Shown here: in pieces, positions 50,980 to 61,400 of the stretch
How the letters are laid out: each line of letters begins with the position of its first letter
Numbering within the stretch: position 1 is the first letter of the stretch
Assembly (NCBI GenBank): GCA_041392845.1
Contig: JAWKLG010000011.1
Location: 62,001-126,000 of the forward strand
DNA: 64,000 bases
DNA from: JAGQWW01 sp041392845
Lineage (GTDB): Bacteria; Bacteroidota; Bacteroidia; Chitinophagales; Saprospiraceae
Direction: 5' to 3'
Program-made: the position numbers and the translations under genes
The notes under the pieces: model-generated
The model's input: only the letters and a program-made list of their open reading frames with translations
Database searches by the model: none
Told to the model about the DNA's origin: nothing

Positions 50980-51155
50980 ATTTTTGATTTCTGATTTTTG
51001 AGGTTTGATTTCTTGATTTTGCGAATTTCAAATTTGTTAAAATCAAAATACATGCGGCTTTAAGCTCTTCAAAATATTTGTAATCATGGGCTGTTACGGC
51101 CAATCCTTACATCAAATTTCAAAAATCAAACCTCAAAAATCAAAAATCCTACTCT
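50980..51155. repeat. inverted TTTTTGA-type tract between convergent genes
   Basis: A GATTTTTGATT-type tract (50980-51020) recurs in inverse orientation at 51115-51150, so the two could pair across about 95 bases. It lies between the 3' ends of miaE and the PorP/SprF gene and may act as a shared transcription end (inference). Confidence 0.55.
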
Positions 51156-51181
51156 TTTCTTCATAACCTAAAAAACCAAGC

Positions 51182-52216
51182 TTAAAAGTATCTCGGAGTC
51201 GTCACCCTGTTCACACCGTAATTAAACTCGTAGCCGAGCATGATTTCAAGGGAACCTGGTGTTTGACTTACCAATCTTGACATTGGGATGTCGTAAGCCA
51301 TACCTACTCTTAGGCCGCTTGAAAGATAGAAGGCAGCCCAGATGTCGAAAGAATCATGAGAGCTTTCGCTTTCGAAAGCAGAACGGAAGGCAAGTCCCAT
51401 CCAGAATTTATTGTAGAATAATAGTGAAGCGTCGATTTCGTATTCAGTTGGTGCACCGATTCTGGTGACTGCCTGGTTGCTGGCTTCAAACTCGCTGAAC
51501 AGACCTACACTTTTGATAAGGAAAGAAGGCTTGAAAATGATATCCTGACCTTTAACCGGGAAAGCTGCTCCTCCTGTGAAGTACAAGTGGCGATAAGCCT
51601 GAGCAGTTTTCACCAAGGAGTTGGAATTTTCATCAGCTTCTCTCAAGTCGTAATTGAAAAGACGAGGCACTGAAAAGCCAACGTAGTATTTTGGGTTGGA
51701 GTAGAAAACTCCTGCTCCAACATTTGGCAACCATCTGGTAGGTGCATTGTCGTTGAAAGCTTCGTCCAATTCTCTTGAATCTTTGAACAACAATTCATCC
51801 CAATTGGCTCTCCAATAAGAAACTCCTCCTTGTAAACCAATGGATAAAGTTGAAGTTCCGATAGGAATTTTATAAGCATAAGAAGCATTTAAACCCGTAT
51901 TGGCAGTCGCTCCTACCCTATCGTTGTAAACAGATAATCCCAATCCTACCCTGTCTTTAAAAGGACTGTGAATGGTAAATGACTGGGTACTTGGAGCACC
52001 TCCTTTGCCGTCTTGAGCACTACCGTTCCAACCGATCCATTGCTCACGGGCGATGATGGTAGCAGAAAGGTTTTGTGCACTACCTGCATAGGCAGGATTG
52101 AAGGCTAGTGTATTGAAAAAGTATTTTGTAAACATTGGATCCTGTTGTCCCATAGCATTGTAGGCCATGAACAGGATGAACATACTGGTAAGGAGCGAGA
52201 GCTTGCGCATAGACAT
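51182..52216 (-). CDS. PorP/SprF family type IX secretion membrane protein
   Basis: 344 residues. Signal peptide LTSMFILFMAYNAMGQ, then the family's QDPMFTKYFFNTLAFNPAYAGS start and NLSATIIAREQWIGWNGS. Barrel strands with the conserved GVGLSVYNDRVGAT and PNVGAGVFYSNPKYYVGFSVP blocks follow. The end is GSLEIMLGYEFNYGVNRVTTPRYF. SprF of Flavobacterium johnsoniae is needed to export the SprB adhesin; members of this family are usually encoded next to type B (CHU_C) cargo. Here the cargo gene is the giant repeat protein directly upstream on the same strand. A strong terminator sits between the two. Confidence 0.92.
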   Translation of the reverse strand: MSMRKLSLLTSMFILFMAYNAMGQQDPMFTKYFFNTLAFNPAYAGSAQNLSATIIAREQWIGWNGSAQDGKGGAPSTQSFTIHSPFKDRVGLGLSVYNDRVGATANTGLNASYAYKIPIGTSTLSIGLQGGVSYWRANWDELLFKDSRELDEAFNDNAPTRWLPNVGAGVFYSNPKYYVGFSVPRLFNYDLREADENSNSLVKTAQAYRHLYFTGGAAFPVKGQDIIFKPSFLIKSVGLFSEFEASNQAVTRIGAPTEYEIDASLLFYNKFWMGLAFRSAFESESSHDSFDIWAAFYLSSGLRVGMAYDIPMSRLVSQTPGSLEIMLGYEFNYGVNRVTTPRYF

Positions 52217-52358
52217 AGTTTTAGCCTGTTCCTATTTTTAAAAAATAAAATAGGAAGACATCATTATTGGAATACGGGGGAATCATCACGTGGGGGTAAC
52301 AACAATGGGAGGGTCTCGAAAAGCCGAGTCAATCTTATTATTCAAAAACTGTGCCTAT

Positions 52359-52392
52359 AAAAAAATCCGGGCGAGACCATTGTCCCGCCCGG
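52359..52392 (-). terminator. intrinsic terminator between the giant adhesin and PorP/SprF gene
   Basis: 7-bp GC stem CCGGGCG (52367-52373) and CGCCCGG (52386-52392), with inner pairs after one mismatch. On the minus strand it is followed by seven T (A-run 52359-52365). The remaining 52217-52487 gap holds nothing else recognised. Confidence 0.88.
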
Positions 52393-52487
52393 TTTCCAAA
52401 GTGTTTCACACTTAAAAGCCGTCATTCTCAGAAGCAATGGCTCAGACCCCCTGATAACCCTGTGCTTGAGGAATGACTTATTCCTTT

Positions 52488-55400
52488 TTATCTGTGTATC
52501 TGGACGTAACCACTTAGTTTGTGGTCAACGCCTTCTCTGTCTTTATATTCAATTACGTAGAAGTAAGTTCCGTCCGGCAGGTCTTTACCTTGCCAGGTTC
52601 CGTCAAATACTCTGTCGTTGTTGTTGTAAGCATCTGTTTCAAAGACTTTGTTACCCCATCTGTTGAAAATCAGTACCTTATTATCTGGATACTCTTCAAT
52701 TCCTAGGATTTTGAAGGTTTCGTTCATTCCGTCACGGTTTGGAGAGAATCCGTTGAAGACGTTGATATCTTCACAAATCACCCGCACATAAACCCAGGCA
52801 GTATCCAAACCTGCTGCATTTCCAATGGCATAAGAGAAGCTGTCTATTTCTCCACAGAAGTCTGCCCTTGGCATGTAAATCAGGTTGGCACCATCGACGG
52901 TTACTGTTCCATTGGTTGGAACGGTCACGATGAAGAATCCATTCAAGGCACCATAAATAGTATCGTTCAACAATACAGGAATGGTCACCGGAGTATTCAT
53001 CATGGTCATGGTATCATCTGGCACTGCAATTGGAGGAATCAATTGATCTTGTACATCTACTATGATGTAGGTAGTATCACAATTTCCTTCTGCATCACAG
53101 AATACGAAGCAACCCTGTTCCAATCCAGGTTCGATGGCATTGATCTGGATGCATGGTGTATCCGGATTGATGTTGAAGATTACAAATTCACCTGAAAGAA
53201 TCTGACAGATATTGGTAACAGAAACTATCTCTCCTGGTAATTCCGAACCATCCAAACAGTAAATACTGTCTGTCAATACCTGTAGTTGGATGAATACCGT
53301 ATCCGGAGTCGGAGGAATCACATTCACAATCAATAAGGTCGTATCACAGATTCCATTCGTACAAGTCACTATACAAGCAGTATCGGTTCCGGTTGTCAAT
53401 CCGGTATATTCCACACAATTGGTTCCCGGTATCGGAGTGATGCTTGCAAAAGTTCCTGAGTTGCCCGGACAAGCATTGAAAATGGTATCCGGAGCATTGT
53501 TTCCGGTCAGACAGATGGTATCCGTAAATCCGGTCAGGATACTTGTAATGAGGGTATCACCTCCATTATTTCCTGTAGTATCCGGATTACAAATGATCAT
53601 CAAATCCAGTTGAGAAATACATCCGTTTACGGTATCGCGGAACTCAAATTCATGGTTACCGATTGGCAATGCAAGCGCAACATGATTGGTATCGCAAGTC
53701 TCGAATGGACCGTTGTAAGCTATGTTGTTGTAAGTGATGGCAAAATTACCAAGGTCAGACATCGGAATATCCAGACAAACATTGGTAAGGCTATCACAAT
53801 CGGTTGCTACAATCGTATTTGGACCATCATAAATCGCACAGGTATCACAGCTTACGGTAACAACCAGCGTATCCATACATCCGTTTATCGGATCAGTGAT
53901 GATTACATTGTGAACTCCGCCTGTGAAGGTCAACTCAGTTCCTCTGGCTACTGATGTCAATTGGAACTGAAGGTCAGCCATGGCACCAAACAATGGTTGA
54001 GAGATTCTAATGTCGCCATAAGACTTGCTCAAATCTCCTCCACGGATGATGCTTGCTCCCGGAATCAATTCCCATCCACCAGTCGGATCCCAAACATTCA
54101 TAGAATCTACCAATGATTGGATATCAGGTACGGTTGCCGAGAAGGTATCTGTTCCAATTACCCAACGGTCGATTTCGTATGGCCCAATTGGTGCAGCATC
54201 GATAAACGAGAAGTAAGAAACATCCAAAATCATTCTAAAGTCACATCCTTTAAATCCTCCGGCATATGGATCGCCATTGTCGGTCAGGATGTAATTGATG
54301 ATGTCTTCTCTTCCAACACTCAAGCAATAAGTCGCTCCTTCGTCACAATCATCCGTAATAAGAAGGATGCTGTCTCTATCGAATACCGGAGGACATTGGT
54401 CTGTTACAGTTATAATAATAATGGTTGTATCACAAATACCTGAATCGTCACAAATCACCACACAAGCTGTATCCATTCCAAATACAAATCCTGTATCAGG
54501 AGTGTATGTGAAGCAGGTATCCAGTGGATCAAAGGTCAAGGTACCATTTGCCGGATTGCCACAAATTGCTACCGAATCTAAATCTGTGAACAACTGATAG
54601 GTTGGAACACAAACCTTAATTGGCGTATTCATGGTAGTCGTTACATCAATCGTCGAAACATCCGGAAGGATGGTTGCAACGTAACAAATGATGTGGGTCC
54701 AGCTTGAATCGGTATCCACTACCCTTACACAGATAGTATCTACATTTGGACCAGTTAAGTCACCAGCCATGTAACCAAGACAACTTCCGTTGTTACCCAG
54801 TGCGTAATTACCGTAGGTTGAAGAACCAGTAAGTCCTCCATCAACCAGGTCAATCGTAAGGTTGCTACCAAAGATAGCAGGGATGGTATCACAAGGTTCT
54901 GCAGAACTATTTGCATAGACTGTAAATGGATAATAAGAAGTAGTTACCGGTCTGATGATACAATTTTTAACCCTAACGTCAACTCCGTTCAATTGAAGTG
55001 AAGCACAAAGTGTTCCTCCACCCTGAATCAAAGCAGCATTGAAGTCGAACAAAGTGGCAACACCTGGTTCAAAAATGCTTAGACTCAATTGGTTTGGATT
55101 GTAAACCAAGGTATGGATTTCAAAATTACCGGTATGGTCAACCAGAATGCTGGTATCTGTACTAATTTGATTTAAAATACCATTTTCAAAAACAAGGTAA
55201 ACCAAGGCATAACCAAACGGTACTTCACCATCATCTTGTGGATCCACTTCAATGGTTCCAATGCTGTCTATCAAACAAACTTCATTTGAAAGTGCTACCA
55301 GACTTGGGAATTGAGCTTCACATCCACAAGTATTGGTAATGTTCATCGGTCCGCTGGAGATGAAACATCCGTTAGCATCACTCACATTGACCACATAGGT

Positions 55401-58400
55401 TCCTTGTGGGATGCTGTCGCGGTTTTGAACATTATTCACTCCATTGATATCCAACCAATCGAAGGTATAAGGTCCTACACCACCCATCACTTCCACATCA
55501 ATCCTTGCGACACTATCGCAGGTAATGTTTCTGGTAGTGATGTTCAAATCAAGCACTGCTGGTTCTACTACAATGAAAGGCGCCTGACCTGCCAAACAGC
55601 CATTTACATCGTAGACAACAAGGAAGAAGTTACCCGGAGGCAAGTCTCCGTTGGAATAAGAATTTCCATTTGCGTCTACAATTTCTACCGTAGAAGGATT
55701 CGCAAATCCTAATGGCAATTGGATATCAGGATTGATAAATCCATTGTAGGCTCCTGCACAATTGGTGCTAACGGTATCAGGTATGGTAATAATCGCCTGG
55801 GTGATACCACCAGCAACAAGAACAAATGAAACAGTGGTTTCACAACCAGAATTTACATCAGAAACGGTTACCGTGTAGGTTCCTTCTGAAAGGTCATCTC
55901 TTTGAGCATCTCCATTCCAGGAGAAGTTATAAGAACCAGAACCTCCCTGAACTACAATTTCAACAGAACCATTGGACTGCGCACAATCAGGTTCGCTTAG
56001 AACGTTTGCTGTAGCAGTCAGGTTATTGATTTCAGTGATAACCACGGTTGCAAAGGTTACACATGAGAAATTAGAAGAATCTCTGATTTCTACATTGTAA
56101 TCACCTGCTGCCAAGTCAGTTCTTAATGTTGCAACCACAGAATCCGGCCACAAGAACATCATACCTGGTTGTACACCAAAGTTTGCTGCTCCGTTTGCTT
56201 GTCCACAAGTTGCAGGTGATGTGAAGGCAGAAGGTGCTTCAGGACCATCTATATTTCCAAGATTTACATCAATTGTGGTACTGCAAGTCGGATCATCTTC
56301 TCTTGAAATTACAATAGTGTAAGTACCGGATGGCAGACTTCCTCTGCTATTTCCAAAAGTTGAAATGGAAACACCTGCCAATGGAGTCCAGTCAAATTCG
56401 TAATCTTCAATATTGCCTGGCATTGCAACTGAAATCGAACCATTAGCAAATCCACAGGTAGCTTCGATGGTTGTAACTCCGGCAACTACAGGAGCAGTAC
56501 AACAGGAGCTCACTATGATTTCGGCTCCTACTTCATCAACATCTCCACAAAGTGTTCCCCCACCAGGAATAAAGGTTGAAATCAAATCCTGGATGGTCGT
56601 TACGCCTATGGTAAGGCTGGAAATATCATATCCGCCATTTTCAAAGGCGAAGAAGTGTATGAAATAGGTTCCGGTTTCACTAACCGTAAATTGATTATTG
56701 TAATCATAAGCAAGGATAACTCCATTGTTATCAACCAAAAGGAAGTATCCGTCTGAACCTACAGGCGTATTGGCGTTTCCGTCAGGAGTAGCTGAAATAA
56801 CTACCGTATCATTCAAACAGATATTGCTTGAGTCAGCAATCATTCCACCTGCTTCGATATCACAAACTGCACCGCAATCATCGGCCACCGTAAAGCTTTC
56901 ACTTGCCGTACAGCCATTCTCATCGGTGATGGTTACACTGTAATTTCCAACAGAAAGATTATTTCTATCGGAAGGATCATCTGTACCGGCAAGGTCTGCC
57001 CAGTCGTAAGTTACAAGACCGGTAGTTCCAACCAAATTCAGACTGATTGAACCTCCAGCATTACAGGTTACATTGGTAACGCTGCCAGTTACACCTACTA
57101 CAGGTGCCGGTTGGATGGTAAAGCTGGTTGAAGCAGCACAACCGGTTTCATCGGTAACAGTTACTTCGTAAACGCCAGCATCCAAATTGGTTCTGTCAGC
57201 CGGATCATCTGTTCCAGCAAGGTCGGCCCAATCATAAGTTACCAGTCCACTTGCTCCTTCTACAACCAGGCTTATGCTACCATTTTCAAGACAAGTCATG
57301 TCGGTAGCAGTTCCACTTAAAGTAATATTTGAAGCTGCATTTATGGAGAAGTCAGCAAACTGGATACATCCATTTTCATCTGTTACCTGAACTCGATAGT
57401 CACCAGGGCTCAAGTCATTCCTGTTTGCAGGATCATTTGTTCCAGCAAGGTCGGTCCAGTCATATGTATAATTGCCGGCACCTCCGTTCACTGATAATTC
57501 AATGCTTCCACCTTCGGTACAGGTTTCAGGATTAGTAATTCCTGAAATGCTTATGGAATCCGGATTCAACACAGCAAAGCATGCCATACCGGTTTCACAA
57601 CCATTTGCATCCATTACAAACAGGCAATAATTACCAGCTTCCAATTGGCCATCCTGATACTGAGTTCCCGAAGAATCTCTAATCTCAATGGTATAAGGAT
57701 TAGCATATCCTGAAGGTGTTTCAACAAGGAAGTCGGCATTGGCATCAGCACTTTCGTAGCAAGATGTAAATACATCATTGGCCAAAACCGTAGCCATAAC
57801 CGGTGTATCATCCAGTGTGAATTCAGCTATTGCCTGACAACCAGTTTGATTGTCGACTACGGTTACTGACTGGAATCCAGTTCCTAAAATCGTACTGATG
57901 GAATCGATACCCCAAGAATAACTGTAGGCACCGGATCCATTTTCAATACTCAAACTAACCACACCATTGAAGGCATTACAAGTTGGTTGAGCAATGATTA
58001 CAGGTGTAACTTTCAATGGGTTCACCTGGTCGATCACTACTTGCAGGTAATTCACACAACCTGTATTATCGTCTCTAACCTGTACATCGTAAGTACCAGC
58101 TGATAAGTCGGTTCTCAAATTACCATTTGCACCGGTATTCAACCAGGTGTAGGTATAATTTGCCGGACTCAACTCAGCGGTTCCATTTGGCAACAGACAA
58201 GTTGCAGGACTGGTAGAAACGATGGTTGCTTGAGGTCCATCCAGATTATTGATAACAAAGCTGGTATCAATTTGACAATCCGGATCGCTTACTCTTGAAA
58301 TCGTTACGTAATAAATTCCTTCCTGCAGATTTTGAGCGACATTGCTGGTGCTCACATTTGGAGCCCAGTTGAAGTCAAAGTCAGAAAGGTCCATATTCAT

Positions 58401-61400
58401 GGTTATTTCAATGCTACCATCCTGATTTCCACAAGAAGAGTGGTTGATGGCAACATTTGAAATTTCAACACTATCACAAGCAGATGGAAGACAGGTATTG
58501 GCTACGGTAATTCCGGTTACCTGGGCAAAACAACCATTAGCATCGGTCACCTGAAGGTCATACAATGATGCTCTAAGGTTTGTTCTGTTTTGAGGATCGT
58601 TTGAACCCTGCAAATCAGACCAATCGAAACCAAATGGTGCAGTTCCACCTGTAACAATTACTTCAATGCTACCCATGTTGTCACAGGTTTCAGGGAAGGT
58701 ATTGAAGCTGATGTTCAATGGAGCAGGTTCGCTCACTTCGAAGCAATCCTGACCAGCCAAACAATTGTTTCCATCATAAACCATTACACAGTAGTTTCCT
58801 GCAGGAAGTGCATTTTCATCCACTACATTTCCATTTACATCAACTACTTCTACCCTAGGCGTTCCAACAAAACCTGTACCCGGCTGAACCGAGTAGGATG
58901 CTTTAGCAGGAGTACCACCGAAACAGTTAATTTGAAGGTCGTCGGCAGTTACCTGAGCGTTAGGAACATTTGCGGCAAGCGCAAACTGAACAGTTGCAGT
59001 ACAGCCTGTTTGATTGTCGGTTACTTCAACTGTGTATTGTCCTTCCGTAAGGTCATTTCTGGATGCAGTACCATTCCAATCGTAGCTATAATCGCCGGTT
59101 CCACCATTTACATTAATGGTAACAGAACCATTTGATGCGCCACAATCAGGTAATTGATTGATGCTGGCAGATGCAGTAAGGTCAGAATTCATTCCGATTA
59201 CTACTTCGACTATGGAAATACATCCACCTGCATCGGTTGCAGTTACCTGGTAGGTTCCGGCTGCCAAATCATTTCTGCTTGCACCTGTACCATTGTCTGA
59301 CCAGTTGTAGGTCAATAATGCAGGCGTCAAACTTGCTGAACCATCGGCAGCATTACAATTGGCATTCTGCGTATTTGCAATACTTACTGTAGGTCCATTT
59401 GCATTGTCAACAGCAAAGATAGCTGATGTGAAACAAGCAGGATCATTCGCTCTTGAAACCGTTACTTCATAATTTCCAGCTGCAAGTCCGCTTGCTACAT
59501 TGCTAGTAGAAACATTTGGACTCCAGGTGAAGGTAAAGTCAGAAAGATTACCGTCTATTGTCAGATTGATGCTACCATTTGCCTCAGCACAATCAGATGC
59601 TCCGATTGAGCTAGCCGTGATTACAGGCTTGGTACAAGATGGTTGACAATCATTTCCAACTACCAAATCATTCAGACTTATAGAACAACCTTGATTGTCC
59701 GTAATGGTCACATCATATGTACCAGCAACAAGGTTGTTTCTGTTTTTCGGATTATCAGTACCTGGCATATCGGCCCAGTCGTAGGTGTAGAATCCACCGC
59801 CACCAACAACAGTCAGGTTGATGGTTCCACCATTGCTACAAGTCTCGTTGGTAATCTGAACGCTTGGCAGAATTGCAGGCGGTTCACTCACTGAGAAACA
59901 AGCCTGACCTGCCAAACATCCGTTGCCATCGAATACCAACAAGCAGTACTCACCGGCACCAAGAGAACCGTTTTGAACGATATTATCATTCTCATCCCTG
60001 AATTCTACCCTTTCAGGATTTACAAATCCTTGAGGAAGAGAAACATCATATTGAACGGTAGCATCTTCTGCTCCACCACAACTGGCAGATGCATTGGATA
60101 CTGTTACAATCGCATTTACAACATTGTCTACCAATACAAATCTGGTATCAGCTTCACAACCAGTCTGATTGTCGGTCACCGTAACCACATAAGTACCTGC
60201 ATTCAAGTTATCCTTGGTTGCACCTGCACCCCAAGAGAAGTTATAATCGCCGCTTCCACCATCAACCTGGATGGTTACAGAACCATTGTCATCACCACAG
60301 CTAGGCTGGATAATCAAGACTGGTTGTGCTGTCAGATTGTTTTCAGATTCGATGGTTACATTCACCACATTGAAACAATCCGGGTTGGCATCATAAACAG
60401 TAACTCCATACGTACCGGCTGCCAAATCTGTTCTTGAAGCATTTGTATTGCCATCTGGCCACTGGTAATTGTAATTCAACGGACTCAGGCTGGCCTTACC
60501 ATTTGCCAATTCACAAGTTGCTGATTGAAGGTTAGACACTGTAGCAACCGGTGCATTGTTGTTTCCAACAATTGCGGTCACTTCAGTATAACAATTTGGA
60601 TCAGAAACATTGGCAATTTTCACCTTGTAAGTACCGGCAGTCAGACCTGTAGCGGTCATGCTGGTACTAACATTTGGCGTCCAGGTATAGGTATAATTGA
60701 ATGGATTTCCTTGTACATCCAGGAATACCATACCTGTGCTGTTTCCACAGCTGGAAGGAATGGTAGTAATACCTCCTACGATAGGTGGAGTACAGTTGGT
60801 TTGGCAATCATCATTCACAACCAAGTTGGTCATGATTTCAGAACATCCGTTTACATCTGTAATGGTCACGCTGTAATTTCCGGCAGGTAAATCAGTCCTG
60901 TTTTGAGGCTGACCTGCTCCCAGGATGTCGCTCCATTCGAAATTATATGGCTGGGTACCTCCTAAGATATTCAGGATGATGGTACCTCCGTTGTCACAAG
61001 TGGCATCGGTCATGGTCACATTGGCCTGAATTCTTGCTGGTTCGGTTACCATGAAGCAATCTTCACCTGCAACGCATCCATTGGCGTCTGTAACAATTAC
61101 ACAATACATACCAGGAGCTAGTAAACCATTGGTTTGAATGTTTCCAGACTGGTCCTTGATTCTTACCACTTCAGGACCAGCAAAGCTTGGATCCTTGTCG
61201 ATGGTAAAGTTTACAAAACCGTCCCTTGCACCGTAACAACTTACCTGGGCGTCATCTGCATTAACCACTGCTCCGGCAACATCATCTGTCAAGGAGAAGG
61301 TCACTACGGTTTCACAACCAAACGCACCTGTATCGGTAACGGTAACCTGATAAGCACCTGCTGCCAGATCATTTCTCAATGAAGTGGTGGCAGAAGGATT

